DNA from: Paraburkholderia youngii
GTDB taxonomy: Bacteria > Pseudomonadota > Gammaproteobacteria > Burkholderiales > Burkholderiaceae
Length of the DNA stretch: 64,000 nt
NCBI RefSeq assembly: GCF_013366925.1
Contig: NZ_JAALDK010000002.1
Location: 682,001-746,000, forward strand
Direction of reading: 5' to 3'
The notes under the pieces are model-generated. The model was not told the origin of the DNA, searched no databases, and saw only the letters and a list, made by a program, of their open reading frames with translations. Numbering within the stretch: the stretch's first letter is position 1; each line of letters opens with the position of its first letter. Shown in pieces: positions 32,057 through 41,208 of the stretch. Position numbers and translations under genes: made by a program.

Positions 32057-33895
32057 TCAGTAGACATCGCGCTGGTAGCGCCCGTCACGTTGAAGCTGTT
32101 GAAGGTACGCTTGCGCGCATTCGGTATCGAGCGCGCCCTCGCTGCCGATGATCTCGAGAAGCGTGTGATGGACATCGGGCGCGAGGCGGCTTGCATCGCC
32201 GCAGACGTACAGGTGCGCGCCTTCTTCCAGCCACGCGAAAAGGTCGTGGCCCTGCGCCTGCATCCGGTGCTGCACGTAGGTCTTGCCTTCGCCGTTGATG
32301 CGCCGGTCGCGCGAGAAGGCAACGTCCATCCGCGTCAACGCGTTGTCTTTCAGCAGCCGTTGCCACTCCGTCTGATAGAGAAAGTCGGTGCGGAAGTTGC
32401 GTTCACCGAAGAAAAGCCACGACCGTCCGTTGGCCCCGCGTGCTTCGCGTTCCTGCATGAAGGCGCGAAACGGCGCAATGCCGGTGCCGGCGCCGATCAT
32501 GATGATCGGCACGTCGCCTCCGGGCAACCGGAAGTTCGAATTCCGGTGTATGTACACAGGCAGTTGAGCATCGAGCTCGATGCGCTCGGACAATTGCCCC
32601 GACGCTACGCCTGCGCGCGGTTCGCCGTGCAGTTCGTAGCGCAGCGCCGAAACGGTCAGGTGCACTTCATCGGGTGCCGCGGCGAGGCTCGATGCAATCG
32701 AATAGAGGCGCGGCTGCAAAGGTCTTAGCGCAGCGAGGAAGTGTTGCGCGTCGATGCCCTTGACGGGAAACCGCCGGAGCACGTCGATGATGTGGTGACC
32801 GCGCATGTAGGCGGTTCGCTCGCCCGCATGCGCGTTGTCGACGAGACGTTCGAGCTCCGCCGCACCGCAAAGCCGTGCCCAATGCTCGAGAAAGCGTGGC
32901 GTGAGCGCAGTGACTTCGAAGCCCGCGCCAAGCGCATCGCCGAGTGTGGTGTCGTTGCCCTTCACGTCGACGGCTTGCGAGTCATCGAGATCGAGTTCCT
33001 GCAGTACCGCGCGAACCACTGATGGGTCATTCGTCGGCACCACGCCCAACGCGTCGCCCGGTTCGAAGCTAAGGCCCGAGCCTTCGAGCGACAGCTCGAT
33101 ATGCCGGGTTTCCTTCGAAGATCCACGCCCCGTCAGCGCAATGTTTTCAATGACGCGGGCGTGAAATGGATGTTGCCTGTCGATGGCGGCCCGCCGTTGC
33201 GGCAACGCGCCTGCGGGCGCGCGCGGCTCGGCGCTGGGCGGCTGACCGCCTGCGGATAAATTGCTGCCCAGAAGCGCAAGGGTCTGCTCGATCCAGGCGT
33301 TCGCCGGTTGTTCGTAATCGACGTCACAATCGACCCTCTGCGCGAGGCGCTCGGCGCCGAGCTCCTCGAATCGGCGGTCGAGCCGCTTGCCCGCCTCGCA
33401 ATAGTGTTCATAGGTCGAGTCTCCCAACGCCAGCACGGCAAAACGCATGCCGCCGAGCTTCGGCGCCTTGCGTCCTTCGATGAACTCGAAGAAGTCGGTG
33501 GCCGACTGCGGCGGATCGCCCTCGCCATAGGTGCTCACGACGACGAGGACATCCTGCTCGTCCTTCAACTGGCGAATCTTGTAGCTCGCCATGTCATGCA
33601 GCGATGCGACGAGACCGCGTTGCGCCGCCTGCTCGGCGAGCGTGCGGGCGAGCGCCGCGCTGTTGCCGGTTTCGCTGCCGTAGAGCACGGTGAGCCGGCG
33701 TGCCGAAGCGCCGCCGAGATCGGCTTCAGCAGCCGGTGCGCGCGCTTCGGCTCGCAGTGTGCTGGCTTGATCGAACCCCGCCAGATATCCGCTGACCCAG
33801 ACGAGTTGCCGGGAGTCGAGCGAGGTCGTGAGGGCCTTGATGTGTTCCCACTGGGCCTCGGTCAGCCCCGGGTCCCGAAATTCCGCAATAGCCAT
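32057..33895 (-). CDS. cysJ: sulfite reductase (NADPH) flavoprotein alpha-component
   Basis: A 612-residue diflavin reductase that moves electrons from NADPH through FAD and FMN to CysI. An N-terminal linker leads to the flavodoxin-like FMN domain (YGSETGNSAALA near residue 65). The FAD domain follows (RLYSIASS), then the NADP domain (MIGAGTGIAPFRAFMQEREARG) and the C-terminal VYVCGDA-type strand ending in DVY. I chose ATG 33895 (MAIAEFRDPG) with an AGAGAG site, because the extra 30 residues of the longer frame are not family-like. The gene leads the cysJI operon. Confidence 0.94.
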   Translation of the reverse strand: MAIAEFRDPGLTEAQWEHIKALTTSLDSRQLVWVSGYLAGFDQASTLRAEARAPAAEADLGGASARRLTVLYGSETGNSAALARTLAEQAAQRGLVASLHDMASYKIRQLKDEQDVLVVVSTYGEGDPPQSATDFFEFIEGRKAPKLGGMRFAVLALGDSTYEHYCEAGKRLDRRFEELGAERLAQRVDCDVDYEQPANAWIEQTLALLGSNLSAGGQPPSAEPRAPAGALPQRRAAIDRQHPFHARVIENIALTGRGSSKETRHIELSLEGSGLSFEPGDALGVVPTNDPSVVRAVLQELDLDDSQAVDVKGNDTTLGDALGAGFEVTALTPRFLEHWARLCGAAELERLVDNAHAGERTAYMRGHHIIDVLRRFPVKGIDAQHFLAALRPLQPRLYSIASSLAAAPDEVHLTVSALRYELHGEPRAGVASGQLSERIELDAQLPVYIHRNSNFRLPGGDVPIIMIGAGTGIAPFRAFMQEREARGANGRSWLFFGERNFRTDFLYQTEWQRLLKDNALTRMDVAFSRDRRINGEGKTYVQHRMQAQGHDLFAWLEEGAHLYVCGDASRLAPDVHHTLLEIIGSEGALDTECAQAYLQQLQRDGRYQRDVY

Positions 33896-34064
33896 CTCTC
33901 TATCGACTCCAGACGTGCGCTGCCCCGGGGTGTCCGCGTGAGCGTGTCGCGCGGGCCTCGACAGGTCAACTTGGTGATGAACCAACAGCCATCTTCCGGC
34001 ACCGGTTATCCGCAGGCAAATGGATTATCATTCCAATTGAAAGCAAAAATTTTGATATAAAACG
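33896..34064. promoter_or_regulatory. divergent promoter region of cysJ and a LysR gene
   Basis: These 169 bases separate divergent cysJ and LysR genes. The half next to the LysR gene is strikingly AT-rich (around ATTATCATTCCAATTGAAAG and AAAATTTTGATATAAAA). AT-rich palindromic patches of the T-N11-A kind there are the likely operator of the LysR protein. I could not fix -35 and -10 boxes with confidence. Confidence 0.45.
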
Positions 34065-34988
34065 ATGGATATCACGCTAGCTCGCACCTTTCTCGAAGTC
34101 TCGGCAAGTGGCAGCTTCATATCGGCCGCGGAGCGTTTGCACCTGACGCAGACGGCGGTGAGCGCGCGCATCCGCACCCTGGAGGAACAGCTGGGACGCC
34201 GGCTGTTCGTGCGCAACAAGGCTGGCGCCCGTCTGACGACGGCTGGGGAACGCTTCGTCCGGCATGCAACGACCCTCGTGCAGGTGTGGGAACAAGCTCG
34301 TCAGCATGTGGCGCTCCCGCCCGGACGCGAAGAGGGTGTCAGTCTGGGCGGCGAACTCAGTCTGTGGCATCCGCTCCTCGCCGACTGGCTCATCTGGATG
34401 CATCGCGAATGCCCGCAGATCGCCCTGCGCGCGGAGGTCGACAGTCCGATGCGTTTGCTTGACCGCGTGCATGAAGGATCGCTCGACATCGCTGTTCTTT
34501 ACAACCCTCCGCAACGTCCTGACCTGGTTTCGGAACTGCTCGTCGAAGAAAAGCTGGTGATGGTGACGAGCGCGCCAGATGGCGCGATGGATCCCGCCCA
34601 GTATGTCTATGTCGACTGGGGGCCGAGCTTTCAGGCAAACCATCAGGCGGCCTTCCCTGACCTCGGTAGTCCACCTGTCTCCATTTCGCTCGGACCGTTG
34701 GCGCTGACTTATCTGCTGTCAGTTGGCGGATCGGGCTACTTTCGCATCGGCACCGCCGAGCCGTTTTTGCGGGACGGCCGTCTGCGCCTCGTCACGGGCG
34801 CGCCGGAATTCTCATGGTCGGCGTACGTGGTGTACGCGAGACGACAGGAAGGCAACGTGATCGACCGCGTCCGGCAGGGGCTGCGGGCCGTCGCCACTGC
34901 GTATGACGAACCGCGCGCGGACCACGAGGTGGGCTCACGGCCGACCGTTCGCGGTAGCAAGCGGCGGACGGATCGACAACTTCTCTAA
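34065..34988 (+). CDS. LysR-family transcriptional regulator divergent from cysJI
   Basis: A 307-residue LysR regulator with its helix-turn-helix at residues 5-60 (TFLEVSASGSFISAAERLHLTQTAVSARI) and an effector domain containing LWHPLLADWLIWMHRECP. It is not CysB, which has a different N-terminus and a tight Cys/Ser-acetyl pocket. Divergent placement suggests that it controls cysJI. The C-terminal 25 residues are polar and Arg-rich, longer than usual. No clear ribosome site precedes the ATG; AT-rich sequence runs right up to it. Confidence 0.9.
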   Translation: MDITLARTFLEVSASGSFISAAERLHLTQTAVSARIRTLEEQLGRRLFVRNKAGARLTTAGERFVRHATTLVQVWEQARQHVALPPGREEGVSLGGELSLWHPLLADWLIWMHRECPQIALRAEVDSPMRLLDRVHEGSLDIAVLYNPPQRPDLVSELLVEEKLVMVTSAPDGAMDPAQYVYVDWGPSFQANHQAAFPDLGSPPVSISLGPLALTYLLSVGGSGYFRIGTAEPFLRDGRLRLVTGAPEFSWSAYVVYARRQEGNVIDRVRQGLRAVATAYDEPRADHEVGSRPTVRGSKRRTDRQLL

Positions 34989-35337
34989 TTGCTATGACGT
35001 CGCTACTGCTGTCGCGAGTGAACTCCAGTCGATCGCAATATCGAGCGACAGTCTGCGAGTCAATTTGCGGCCAATCATTCGCAACAACCGAAAGGCAATA
35101 GAGGTCCCATCGACATTCACCTGAGCGGTCGAATGTGAAAGTCGCCGCACCGTCAACCGCACTCTTCCACATAGGCCGGAACGGAAAATGTTCGTTCGGC
35201 GCAGATCAAGCGACGTACACTGCAATTCGACGAAGACAAAAGATCGCCAGACCTGGCTGGACCTGAACGACAGTATTCCGATTTCGCTTTGATCAGGCGG
35301 AGTCCGCACATGCTCCCCTTTCTGTGTGGAGGCGCTC

Positions 35338-35805
35338 ATGAAAAAGGAGAGGAAGACAGCACGGCAAATTCTGTCCGCGAACCCGCGGGAGGTGGTTTCG
35401 GTCGGACCCGACGACACGGTGCTCAGCGCGCTGCAGCTAATGGCCGACAAGGATGTGACGACGGTGCTGGTGCTGCAAAGCAGCAATCTGGTTGGCGTGC
35501 TGTCCCAGCGCGACTACGCGCGCAAAGTCGATGTGCTCGGCCGCAACGCCGCCAACACCAAGGTTGGCGACATCATGACCACTCAGGTGTTTTATGTGAC
35601 ACCCGAGCATACCTGCGATCAATGCCTCGCGTCGATGCACACGAAGCGGATCCGGCACCTGCCTGTTATCGAATCGGGGCGCGTCATCGGCGTGCTTTCC
35701 GACAGTGACGTGCTGGAGGAACTCCTGCAGGAGGATGAGCATTTCATCCGGGTTCTCGAGGACGACATGCTCCATCTGACCATCGATACCGGCGGCGCCT
35801 ACTAG
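35338..35805 (+). CDS. tandem CBS-domain protein
   Basis: A 155-residue cytoplasmic protein made of two CBS domains (about residues 10-65 and 78-135), a module that binds adenosine nucleotides such as AMP, ATP or S-adenosylmethionine. The second domain has RIRHLPVIESGRVIGVLSDSDVL, the classical nucleotide-binding edge. ATG 35338 has GGAGG 6 bases upstream; the earlier in-frame GTG 35326 overlaps that site. The CoA-transferase gene starts 31 bases downstream, so they form an operon and the CBS protein could sense energy charge for it. Confidence 0.9.
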   Translation: MKKERKTARQILSANPREVVSVGPDDTVLSALQLMADKDVTTVLVLQSSNLVGVLSQRDYARKVDVLGRNAANTKVGDIMTTQVFYVTPEHTCDQCLASMHTKRIRHLPVIESGRVIGVLSDSDVLEELLQEDEHFIRVLEDDMLHLTIDTGGAY

Positions 35806-35836
35806 ACGGTCGCGCTCGAATCAGACGAGGTGAAAC

Positions 35837-37852
35837 GTGAGCACGCAATCAACCGCGGGGACGCCTTCACCGGCGATCCTTTCCCGCTCGTCCGGCAAAG
35901 TGGCGTCCGCGCGCGATGCCGTGCGCCTGATCCGCGCCGGCGATACGGTCGCGACAGGCGGCTTCGTCGGCATCGGCTTCGCCGAAGACATCGCTATCGC
36001 CATCGAGGAACTCTGTACGACCCGTGACGAGGATGCGTTAGTCACCCTCCCAAAGCCCCGCGACCTGACGCTGGTCTATGCGGCCGGTCAGGGAGACGGC
36101 AAGGATCGGGGACTGAACCACCTGGCGACGCCGGGACTCGTCAAACGCGTCATCGGCGGACACTGGGGTCTGGTGCCGAAGCTACAGCGGCTTGCGGTGG
36201 ATAACCAGATCGAAGCCTATAACCTGCCGCAGGGCGTGATCAGTCACCTGTTTCGCGACATTGCAGCCGGAAAACCCGGCCATCTTTCACGAGTCGGCCT
36301 CGGTACCTTCGTCGATCCGCGCTTCGGTGGCGGCAAACTGAACGAACGCACCACCGAGAACCTGGTCGAGTTGATGCAGATCGGCAACGAGGAATATCTG
36401 TTCTACAAGTCCTTCCCGATCAACGTCGCGATCGTGCGCGGCACCACCGCCGATCCCGACGGCAATGTGACGATGGAGCGCGAAGCGCTGACCCTGGAGG
36501 CTCTGGCGATCGCCATGGCCGCGCACAACTGCCACGGTCTGGTGATCGTCCAGGTGGAGCGAATCGCCGAAAGCGGCTCGCTCAATCCGCGACAGGTCAA
36601 GATCCCCGGCGTGCTGGTCGATTGCGTCGTGCTGGCGCCGCCCGAGAACCACCAGCAGACCTTTGCCACACCGTACAGCGCGGCGTTCGCCGGCGAAATC
36701 CGGGTGCCCGTGAGCAGTGTGGCGCCGATGCCGATGAGTGAGCGCAAGGTGGTCGCGCGGCGCGCGGCAATGGAACTCCAGCCGAACAGCGTGGTGAATC
36801 TCGGAATCGGCATGCCCGAGGGCATCGCCAGCGTCGCCAACGAGGAAAGAATCCTCGACCTGCTGACGCTGACCACCGAGCCCGGCGTGATCGGCGGCAT
36901 TCCGGCGGGAGGCTTGAACTTCGGCGCGGCGACCAATCCGCAGGCGATCATCGATCAGCCCGCCCAGTTCGATTTCTATGACGGCGGCGGGCTCGACATC
37001 GCGTTTCTCGGCCTCGCGCAGGCCGATCGGATGGGTAACCTCAACGTGTCGAGATTCGGGCCGCGCCTGGCTGGTGCCGGAGGCTTCATCAACATCAGCC
37101 AGAATGCCAGGAAGGTCGTGTTTGTCGGCACGTTCATGGCGGGCCAAAGCCAGATTTCAGTCGTCGACGGCAAGCTGCACATCCACCGTGACGGCACGGC
37201 CAGGAAGTTCATCGAGGAAGTCGAGCATCGCACGTTTTCTGGCCCGTATGCGGCGGCAGCGGGACAACCGGTCCTCTACATCACCGAGCGTTGCGTGTTC
37301 GAACTGGGCGCCGAGGGCATGGAACTCATCGAGATCGCACCTGGCGTCGATCTGGAGCGCGATATTCTGGCCAGGATGGACTTCGCACCGATCCTGCGTT
37401 CGCCGAAGCAGATGGATGAGCGGATTTTCCTGCCGGAACCGATGGGCCTGCGCTCGAATGTTTTGCGGCTGCCGCTGGAAGCGCGCTTCATCTACGACGA
37501 CGACAAGAACATCATGTTTCTCAACTTCTCGCGTCTCGAGGTGAAGCGTCCCGACGACATCGCCGCGATCCGGGCTCAGGTATGCCGCGTCTGCGAACCA
37601 CTGGACCACAAGGTTTATGCAGTGGTGAACTACGAAGGTTTCGTGTTGGACCCCGCGCTGGAAGACGCGTATGTCGAAATGGTCGAGGATATGGTGCAGC
37701 GCTACTACCTCGGCGTGACGCGCTTTACTACCAGCGCTTTCATGCGCGCCAAGCTGGGCGGCGCACTGACGCGGCGCGGGCTGTCACCTTATGTCTATGA
37801 GACGGAGGCGGAAGCGCAGGCCTTCCTGCGCGAGCAGTCGTCGGAGCGCTAG
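35837..37852 (+). CDS. fused acyl-CoA:carboxylate CoA-transferase
   Basis: A 671-residue CoA-transferase with the alpha and beta subunits of the class I fold in one chain. The N-terminal half carries [19 protein letters not shown], and the second half begins near [14 protein letters not shown]. The catalytic Glu348 is in [15 protein letters not shown], which forms the glutamyl-CoA thioester. Length and pattern fit propionate/acetate CoA-transferase-type enzymes; the extra C-terminal about 130 residues (after [13 protein letters not shown]) is found in a subgroup. It starts at GTG 35837 with GAGGTGA immediately upstream. The exact acid pair is unknown. Confidence 0.87.
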   Translation: MSTQSTAGTPSPAILSRSSGKVASARDAVRLIRAGDTVATGGFVGIGFAEDIAIAIEELCTTRDEDALVTLPKPRDLTLVYAAGQGDGKDRGLNHLATPGLVKRVIGGHWGLVPKLQRLAVDNQIEAYNLPQGVISHLFRDIAAGKPGHLSRVGLGTFVDPRFGGGKLNERTTENLVELMQIGNEEYLFYKSFPINVAIVRGTTADPDGNVTMEREALTLEALAIAMAAHNCHGLVIVQVERIAESGSLNPRQVKIPGVLVDCVVLAPPENHQQTFATPYSAAFAGEIRVPVSSVAPMPMSERKVVARRAAMELQPNSVVNLGIGMPEGIASVANEERILDLLTLTTEPGVIGGIPAGGLNFGAATNPQAIIDQPAQFDFYDGGGLDIAFLGLAQADRMGNLNVSRFGPRLAGAGGFINISQNARKVVFVGTFMAGQSQISVVDGKLHIHRDGTARKFIEEVEHRTFSGPYAAAAGQPVLYITERCVFELGAEGMELIEIAPGVDLERDILARMDFAPILRSPKQMDERIFLPEPMGLRSNVLRLPLEARFIYDDDKNIMFLNFSRLEVKRPDDIAAIRAQVCRVCEPLDHKVYAVVNYEGFVLDPALEDAYVEMVEDMVQRYYLGVTRFTTSAFMRAKLGGALTRRGLSPYVYETEAEAQAFLREQSSER

Positions 37853-37869
37853 CGAAGCTGAAATCGACA

Positions 37870-38418
37870 TCACATCGGCTTGTTGTCGCCACCCTGCAAG
37901 TGGAGCGGGTCCGGGCTCTTCTGGGTTGAGCGCAGCACGCCGGTGTCGTCGAAATAGAAATTAAACAGCAGGTACCACACGTTGTCTTCCAGATAGCGAT
38001 AGCTCCAGACTTCGCGTTTCATCACCGGAAAGTAAGTCGTTTCCTCCGGGCGGCCGAAGTTGATCAGAACGTCATTCTTCGTCCACTTGTCAGGCTCCGC
38101 GCGGTAAAACTCGTTCGGCTGCAGCACTTGCCGGACGCGGATCACCTTGCCGGTCGGGTCGATGTCCGCGGCGACGGTGACTTCCCCCATGGGCTGCGTC
38201 GGCCACATCAGCCGCCGGGAACCGTCGGGCATCTCGTAGACCTCGCGCGGCTGCCCCAATCGGGCGACGACGGCCGATTCCGGTTCGCCTGCATGGAACG
38301 CCTCCCACGGCTGCGCGCAGGCCCCGAGCGCGAATAACGCCGCGCAGAACAGCGCGGCGCGTGTGTGACAGGCACGACCGAATGCCGATCGGGGTGAGTT
38401 CGATCGCCGGGATGTCAT
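37870..38418 (-). CDS. outer-membrane lipoprotein with BamE/SmpA-like domain
   Basis: A 182-residue lipoprotein. A long basic n-region is followed by a hydrophobic core and the lipobox LGAC, so cleavage leaves a lipidated Cys near residue 34. The mature part (ESAVVARLGQPREVYEMPDGSRRLMWPTQPMGE, interrupted by turns) has the small SmpA/OmlA-BamE look and repeats a GRPEETTYF-type motif later. It probably sits in the outer membrane facing the periplasm. It is preceded by the 51-residue membrane peptide on the same strand. Confidence 0.8.
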   Translation of the reverse strand: MTSRRSNSPRSAFGRACHTRAALFCAALFALGACAQPWEAFHAGEPESAVVARLGQPREVYEMPDGSRRLMWPTQPMGEVTVAADIDPTGKVIRVRQVLQPNEFYRAEPDKWTKNDVLINFGRPEETTYFPVMKREVWSYRYLEDNVWYLLFNFYFDDTGVLRSTQKSPDPLHLQGGDNKPM

Positions 38419-38446
38419 CTGGGACTCTACCCGCCAGGCTCCGGAA

Positions 38447-38602
38447 TCAGTGCCTGTGATGTAGCCAACCCATGTGATGGGCGTCGAGCCACTGGGTCAT
38501 GGTCTCTTGTCGATGCGCGTGCCTGTATCGCCGCGCGAACACGAACGCGATGACCAGCAGGGCCGCCAACGCCACTACCAGGCCGATCATTGACTGAGTC
38601 AT
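38447..38602 (-). CDS. small single-pass membrane protein, 51 aa
   Basis: A 51-codon frame starts MTQSMIGLVVALAALLVIAF, giving one membrane helix (about residues 5-23). A basic, His-rich cytoplasmic tail follows (RRYRHAHRQ, then AHHMGWLHHRH). A perfect AGGAGG lies 6 bases before the ATG, which together with the clean helix makes it a convincing small gene. It precedes the lipoprotein gene by 28 bases on the same strand and may be cotranscribed. The nine His residues may bind metal, but that is a guess. Confidence 0.65.
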   Translation of the reverse strand: MTQSMIGLVVALAALLVIAFVFARRYRHAHRQETMTQWLDAHHMGWLHHRH

Positions 38603-38663
38603 GGCAGCCTCCTTTCTAGGTTGCGACCATGGTTATATGGTAGCCGATGCGCTCACCGAAAGC

Positions 38664-38777
38664 GTCGCGTGCGCGGCGGGGACCCCGCCTCAGGGCCGCC
38701 ACTTCGTCGCCGGCCCGGCAACCGTCGCTCAGAACGACGCCGGCATCGGCATCACGCAAGCCGGCTCGCGCGGCCTC
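38664..38777 (+). pseudogene. inverted fragment of a TpsA N-terminus (repeat arm B)
   Basis: Read on the plus strand, this segment gives VACAAGTPPQGRHFVAGPAT and then QNDAGIGITQAGSRGL, nearly the same as the start of the TPS domain of the large exoprotein gene on the other strand. At DNA level it aligns without gaps to 40981-41094 read in the opposite direction, with about 100 of 114 bases identical by hand count. Similarity stops abruptly at both ends, and after it the frame is unrelated. It is therefore a stray copy of the 5' end of tpsA in opposite orientation. Confidence 0.75.
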
Positions 38778-41094
38778 ATGGCTGCCCCCGACGCATGCCT
38801 CTATCGGACCCTCGATGTCAGGGCCCCGCCAGCCAGCGCAACTCTGGCCCCGGATAGCCCGCGACCCACGTGCCGTTCGCGCTGAAATCCCACGTGGGAC
38901 CGAAGCTCGCCGGCTCGAGCAGCTGTTGATCGGTGAGTCCGCTCGAGTTGGCCACCGCCGTGCCCGAGCCGACACCCGCCGCCGCTCCGGACGATTCGCG
39001 GTTCCAGAACACGTTCGCGGCGATGCGGCCGCTGTTCGTGCCCGCGATACCGCCTGTCGTCGCGTTCGCGCCCGCCGTGAGCCTGGACGCGGCATACGAC
39101 TCGCGGATGAAGCCCGCATTGCTGCCGACAAGCCCTCCGACAGTCGCGCCGCCGCTCAGGAATTCGTCTGCATACGATTGGGCGATCGCGCCACGGTTGG
39201 TGCCGACGAGTCCGCCGACTATGCTTTGCGCACCGGCTGTTGCCCGGCCGATCGCGAAAGACTGACCGATGCGGCCATCGTTCAGGCCGACGAGTCCACC
39301 GACCTGATCCGCGCCATTGATGCTCACACCAGCCCACGAGCGCTCGATACGTCCAAAGTTCTCGCCCACCAGGCCGCCGGTCACCGTACTCGTGTTGCCT
39401 GTCACATTGATGGTCCCCGTTGCGCCGACGTTCACGATGGACCCGTAGTTGACGCCGGCCAGCAAGCCGACCGTTCCTCCCGATGAGGTCGCGGCGCCGT
39501 CCGCCAGCGTGAAGTTGCGCACGACGCCGCCCTTGCCGATCACGCCGAAGAGTCCGGTATCGGCCGCGGTCGACAGATGCAGGTCCGCGGGCAGATGCCC
39601 CATGCCGTCGAACTGACCGGTGAACGGATTCGCCGCGGTGCCGATGCCGCCGAAGTCCGGCGCACCCGCGAATTCCAGCCCCCTGCTGCCCAGCGCATAG
39701 TTGCCGGACAGGTTGTTGTTCACGGCGCTCAGGTCCGCCATCGAGTTGACGAGCTGATAGGCCGTGAACTGCGTGACGAGCCCACTGAACGGCGCAGGGT
39801 GCCAGAATGCGTTGGTGCGCACGGTGCCGGGCGTGTAGCTGCCGTTCATGTCGTACAAGCCACTGACGACGCCCATGCTGCGTGACCAGTCGATCGTGCC
39901 CAGATTGGTCAGGCTGCCGCCGTTGTCGAATCCATAGGTATCGGCGGACAGCGTGAGCGACCCTGCGCCCCTATTGGCGATGGTCGCCCGCGGTGCGATC
40001 GTCAGCGAGTGAGCCGCATCGAGCGTCAGCGCGGAGGCCCCGTGCCAGCGCACGCTCGCTTCGATCGCGATGTCCCCTTCACCGGTCGCACCGAGCTTGC
40101 CGTCCCCGCCATTCGCGATCACGGAGATGGTCGTGCCGTTGTTCAGGCTTGCGCCGAGCGTGGTGGCGGTCGGGACGTCCGCGATGAAGTCCCCAGTTGT
40201 GATGTTCCATGCTTTCGCTCGCACGTTGGCGCCGCCGAGCTTGACGTCTTTGCCTGACATGTCGACCGTGCCACCGCTGCCGTCCGCATTGCGCGCGCTG
40301 ATTTGGGCGCCGCGCGCATCGACGTTGCCGGAGTTGACGAGGACTCCGTTGACGGTCGTGTTCGCGACGAGCCATACGTGGCCGTCGCGCGTCGCGGTGC
40401 CGGTGGCGCGCAGCGCACCCGAATGACCCGCGAGGGCGAAGATGTTGCCGTCGGCCGCCTGCAGGTTGACGATCGCCGCCCGCACCGTGCCCGAGTTCGT
40501 CACCGTGCCGCCGCTTCCCACGTCCACGAAGACTTGTTGATAGTTGCCGTCGTATAGATGCACCTGACGGCCCGTGGCGAGTTCGGCATTGCCGTTCGGC
40601 GCAACGATCGTCCCTGCGTTCGTGACCTTGCTGGCCGATATCAGGAACACGTCTCCACCCGACGAACTGATCTTGCCGAGATTGACGACATCCGCCGTAG
40701 AACTGCCTGTATAGACTGACCCACCGATCACGGGCGGGTTGAGAAAGACATCGTTGGGGACGTCGAGGGTCGAGGCGACGAAGCGCCCGCCCGTCGACAC
40801 CACGCCGCGAGGCCCGATCAGCACGCCATGCGGGTTGATCAGGTAGATGCTGCCGGTGCCCTTCAGCGTGCCGTAGATCGCCGACACATCGTTACCCGTC
40901 ACGCGATTGAGCGTCGCGCCGGTGCCGTTGTCGATCGACACCGTGCGGCGCGATCCGATCGAAAAACTGTTCCATTCGATGATGCCGCGCGAGCCCGCTT
41001 GCGTGATGCTGATGCCGGCGTCGTTCTGAGCAATGCTTCCGGAGCCGGCGACGAAGTGCCCGCCCTGCGGCAGAGTCCCCGCCGCGCACGCGAC
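38664..41094. repeat. 114-bp inverted repeat pair bracketing the tpsA-like gene
   Basis: Arm B is at 38664-38777 and arm A at 40981-41094, inverted with respect to each other, about 88% identical, with 2.2 kb between them. Arm A encodes the end of the signal peptide and the start of the TPS domain; arm B is beyond the stop codon of the same gene. The arms are long enough for occasional recombination, which would flip the enclosed DNA. Confidence 0.7.
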
Positions 41095-41208
41095 GTGCGT
41101 CGTGAAAAGTCCGGTCAATGAAACAACGATGGCGAATGAAATTCGCCCACTTGAATGACGACGTTGCGATGCACGTCGTCGCAGCAGAGGTGACCTTCGA
41201 GTTCTCAT
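38818..41208 (-). CDS. TpsA-type exoprotein with filamentous haemagglutinin N-terminal domain and GLUG repeats
   Basis: A 796-residue secreted protein. A signal peptide (to about residue 43, ending ACAAG) leads into a two-partner secretion domain with QAGSRGIIEWNSFSIG and NPHGVLIGPRGV in place of the common NPNGI. A long beta-helical region of N-rich strands follows. From about residue 590 to 750 there are six GLUG-like repeats (for example GGLVGENFGRIERSWA, GGLVGLNDGRIGQSFA and GGLVGTNRGAIAQSYA). It should be exported by a TpsB pore and act as an adhesin or surface fibre, yet no TpsB gene is in the window. The 5' end is duplicated, inverted, beyond its stop. Confidence 0.88.
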   Translation of the reverse strand: MRTRRSPLLRRRASQRRHSSGRISFAIVVSLTGLFTTHVACAAGTLPQGGHFVAGSGSIAQNDAGISITQAGSRGIIEWNSFSIGSRRTVSIDNGTGATLNRVTGNDVSAIYGTLKGTGSIYLINPHGVLIGPRGVVSTGGRFVASTLDVPNDVFLNPPVIGGSVYTGSSTADVVNLGKISSSGGDVFLISASKVTNAGTIVAPNGNAELATGRQVHLYDGNYQQVFVDVGSGGTVTNSGTVRAAIVNLQAADGNIFALAGHSGALRATGTATRDGHVWLVANTTVNGVLVNSGNVDARGAQISARNADGSGGTVDMSGKDVKLGGANVRAKAWNITTGDFIADVPTATTLGASLNNGTTISVIANGGDGKLGATGEGDIAIEASVRWHGASALTLDAAHSLTIAPRATIANRGAGSLTLSADTYGFDNGGSLTNLGTIDWSRSMGVVSGLYDMNGSYTPGTVRTNAFWHPAPFSGLVTQFTAYQLVNSMADLSAVNNNLSGNYALGSRGLEFAGAPDFGGIGTAANPFTGQFDGMGHLPADLHLSTAADTGLFGVIGKGGVVRNFTLADGAATSSGGTVGLLAGVNYGSIVNVGATGTINVTGNTSTVTGGLVGENFGRIERSWAGVSINGADQVGGLVGLNDGRIGQSFAIGRATAGAQSIVGGLVGTNRGAIAQSYADEFLSGGATVGGLVGSNAGFIRESYAASRLTAGANATTGGIAGTNSGRIAANVFWNRESSGAAAGVGSGTAVANSSGLTDQQLLEPASFGPTWDFSANGTWVAGYPGPELRWLAGP

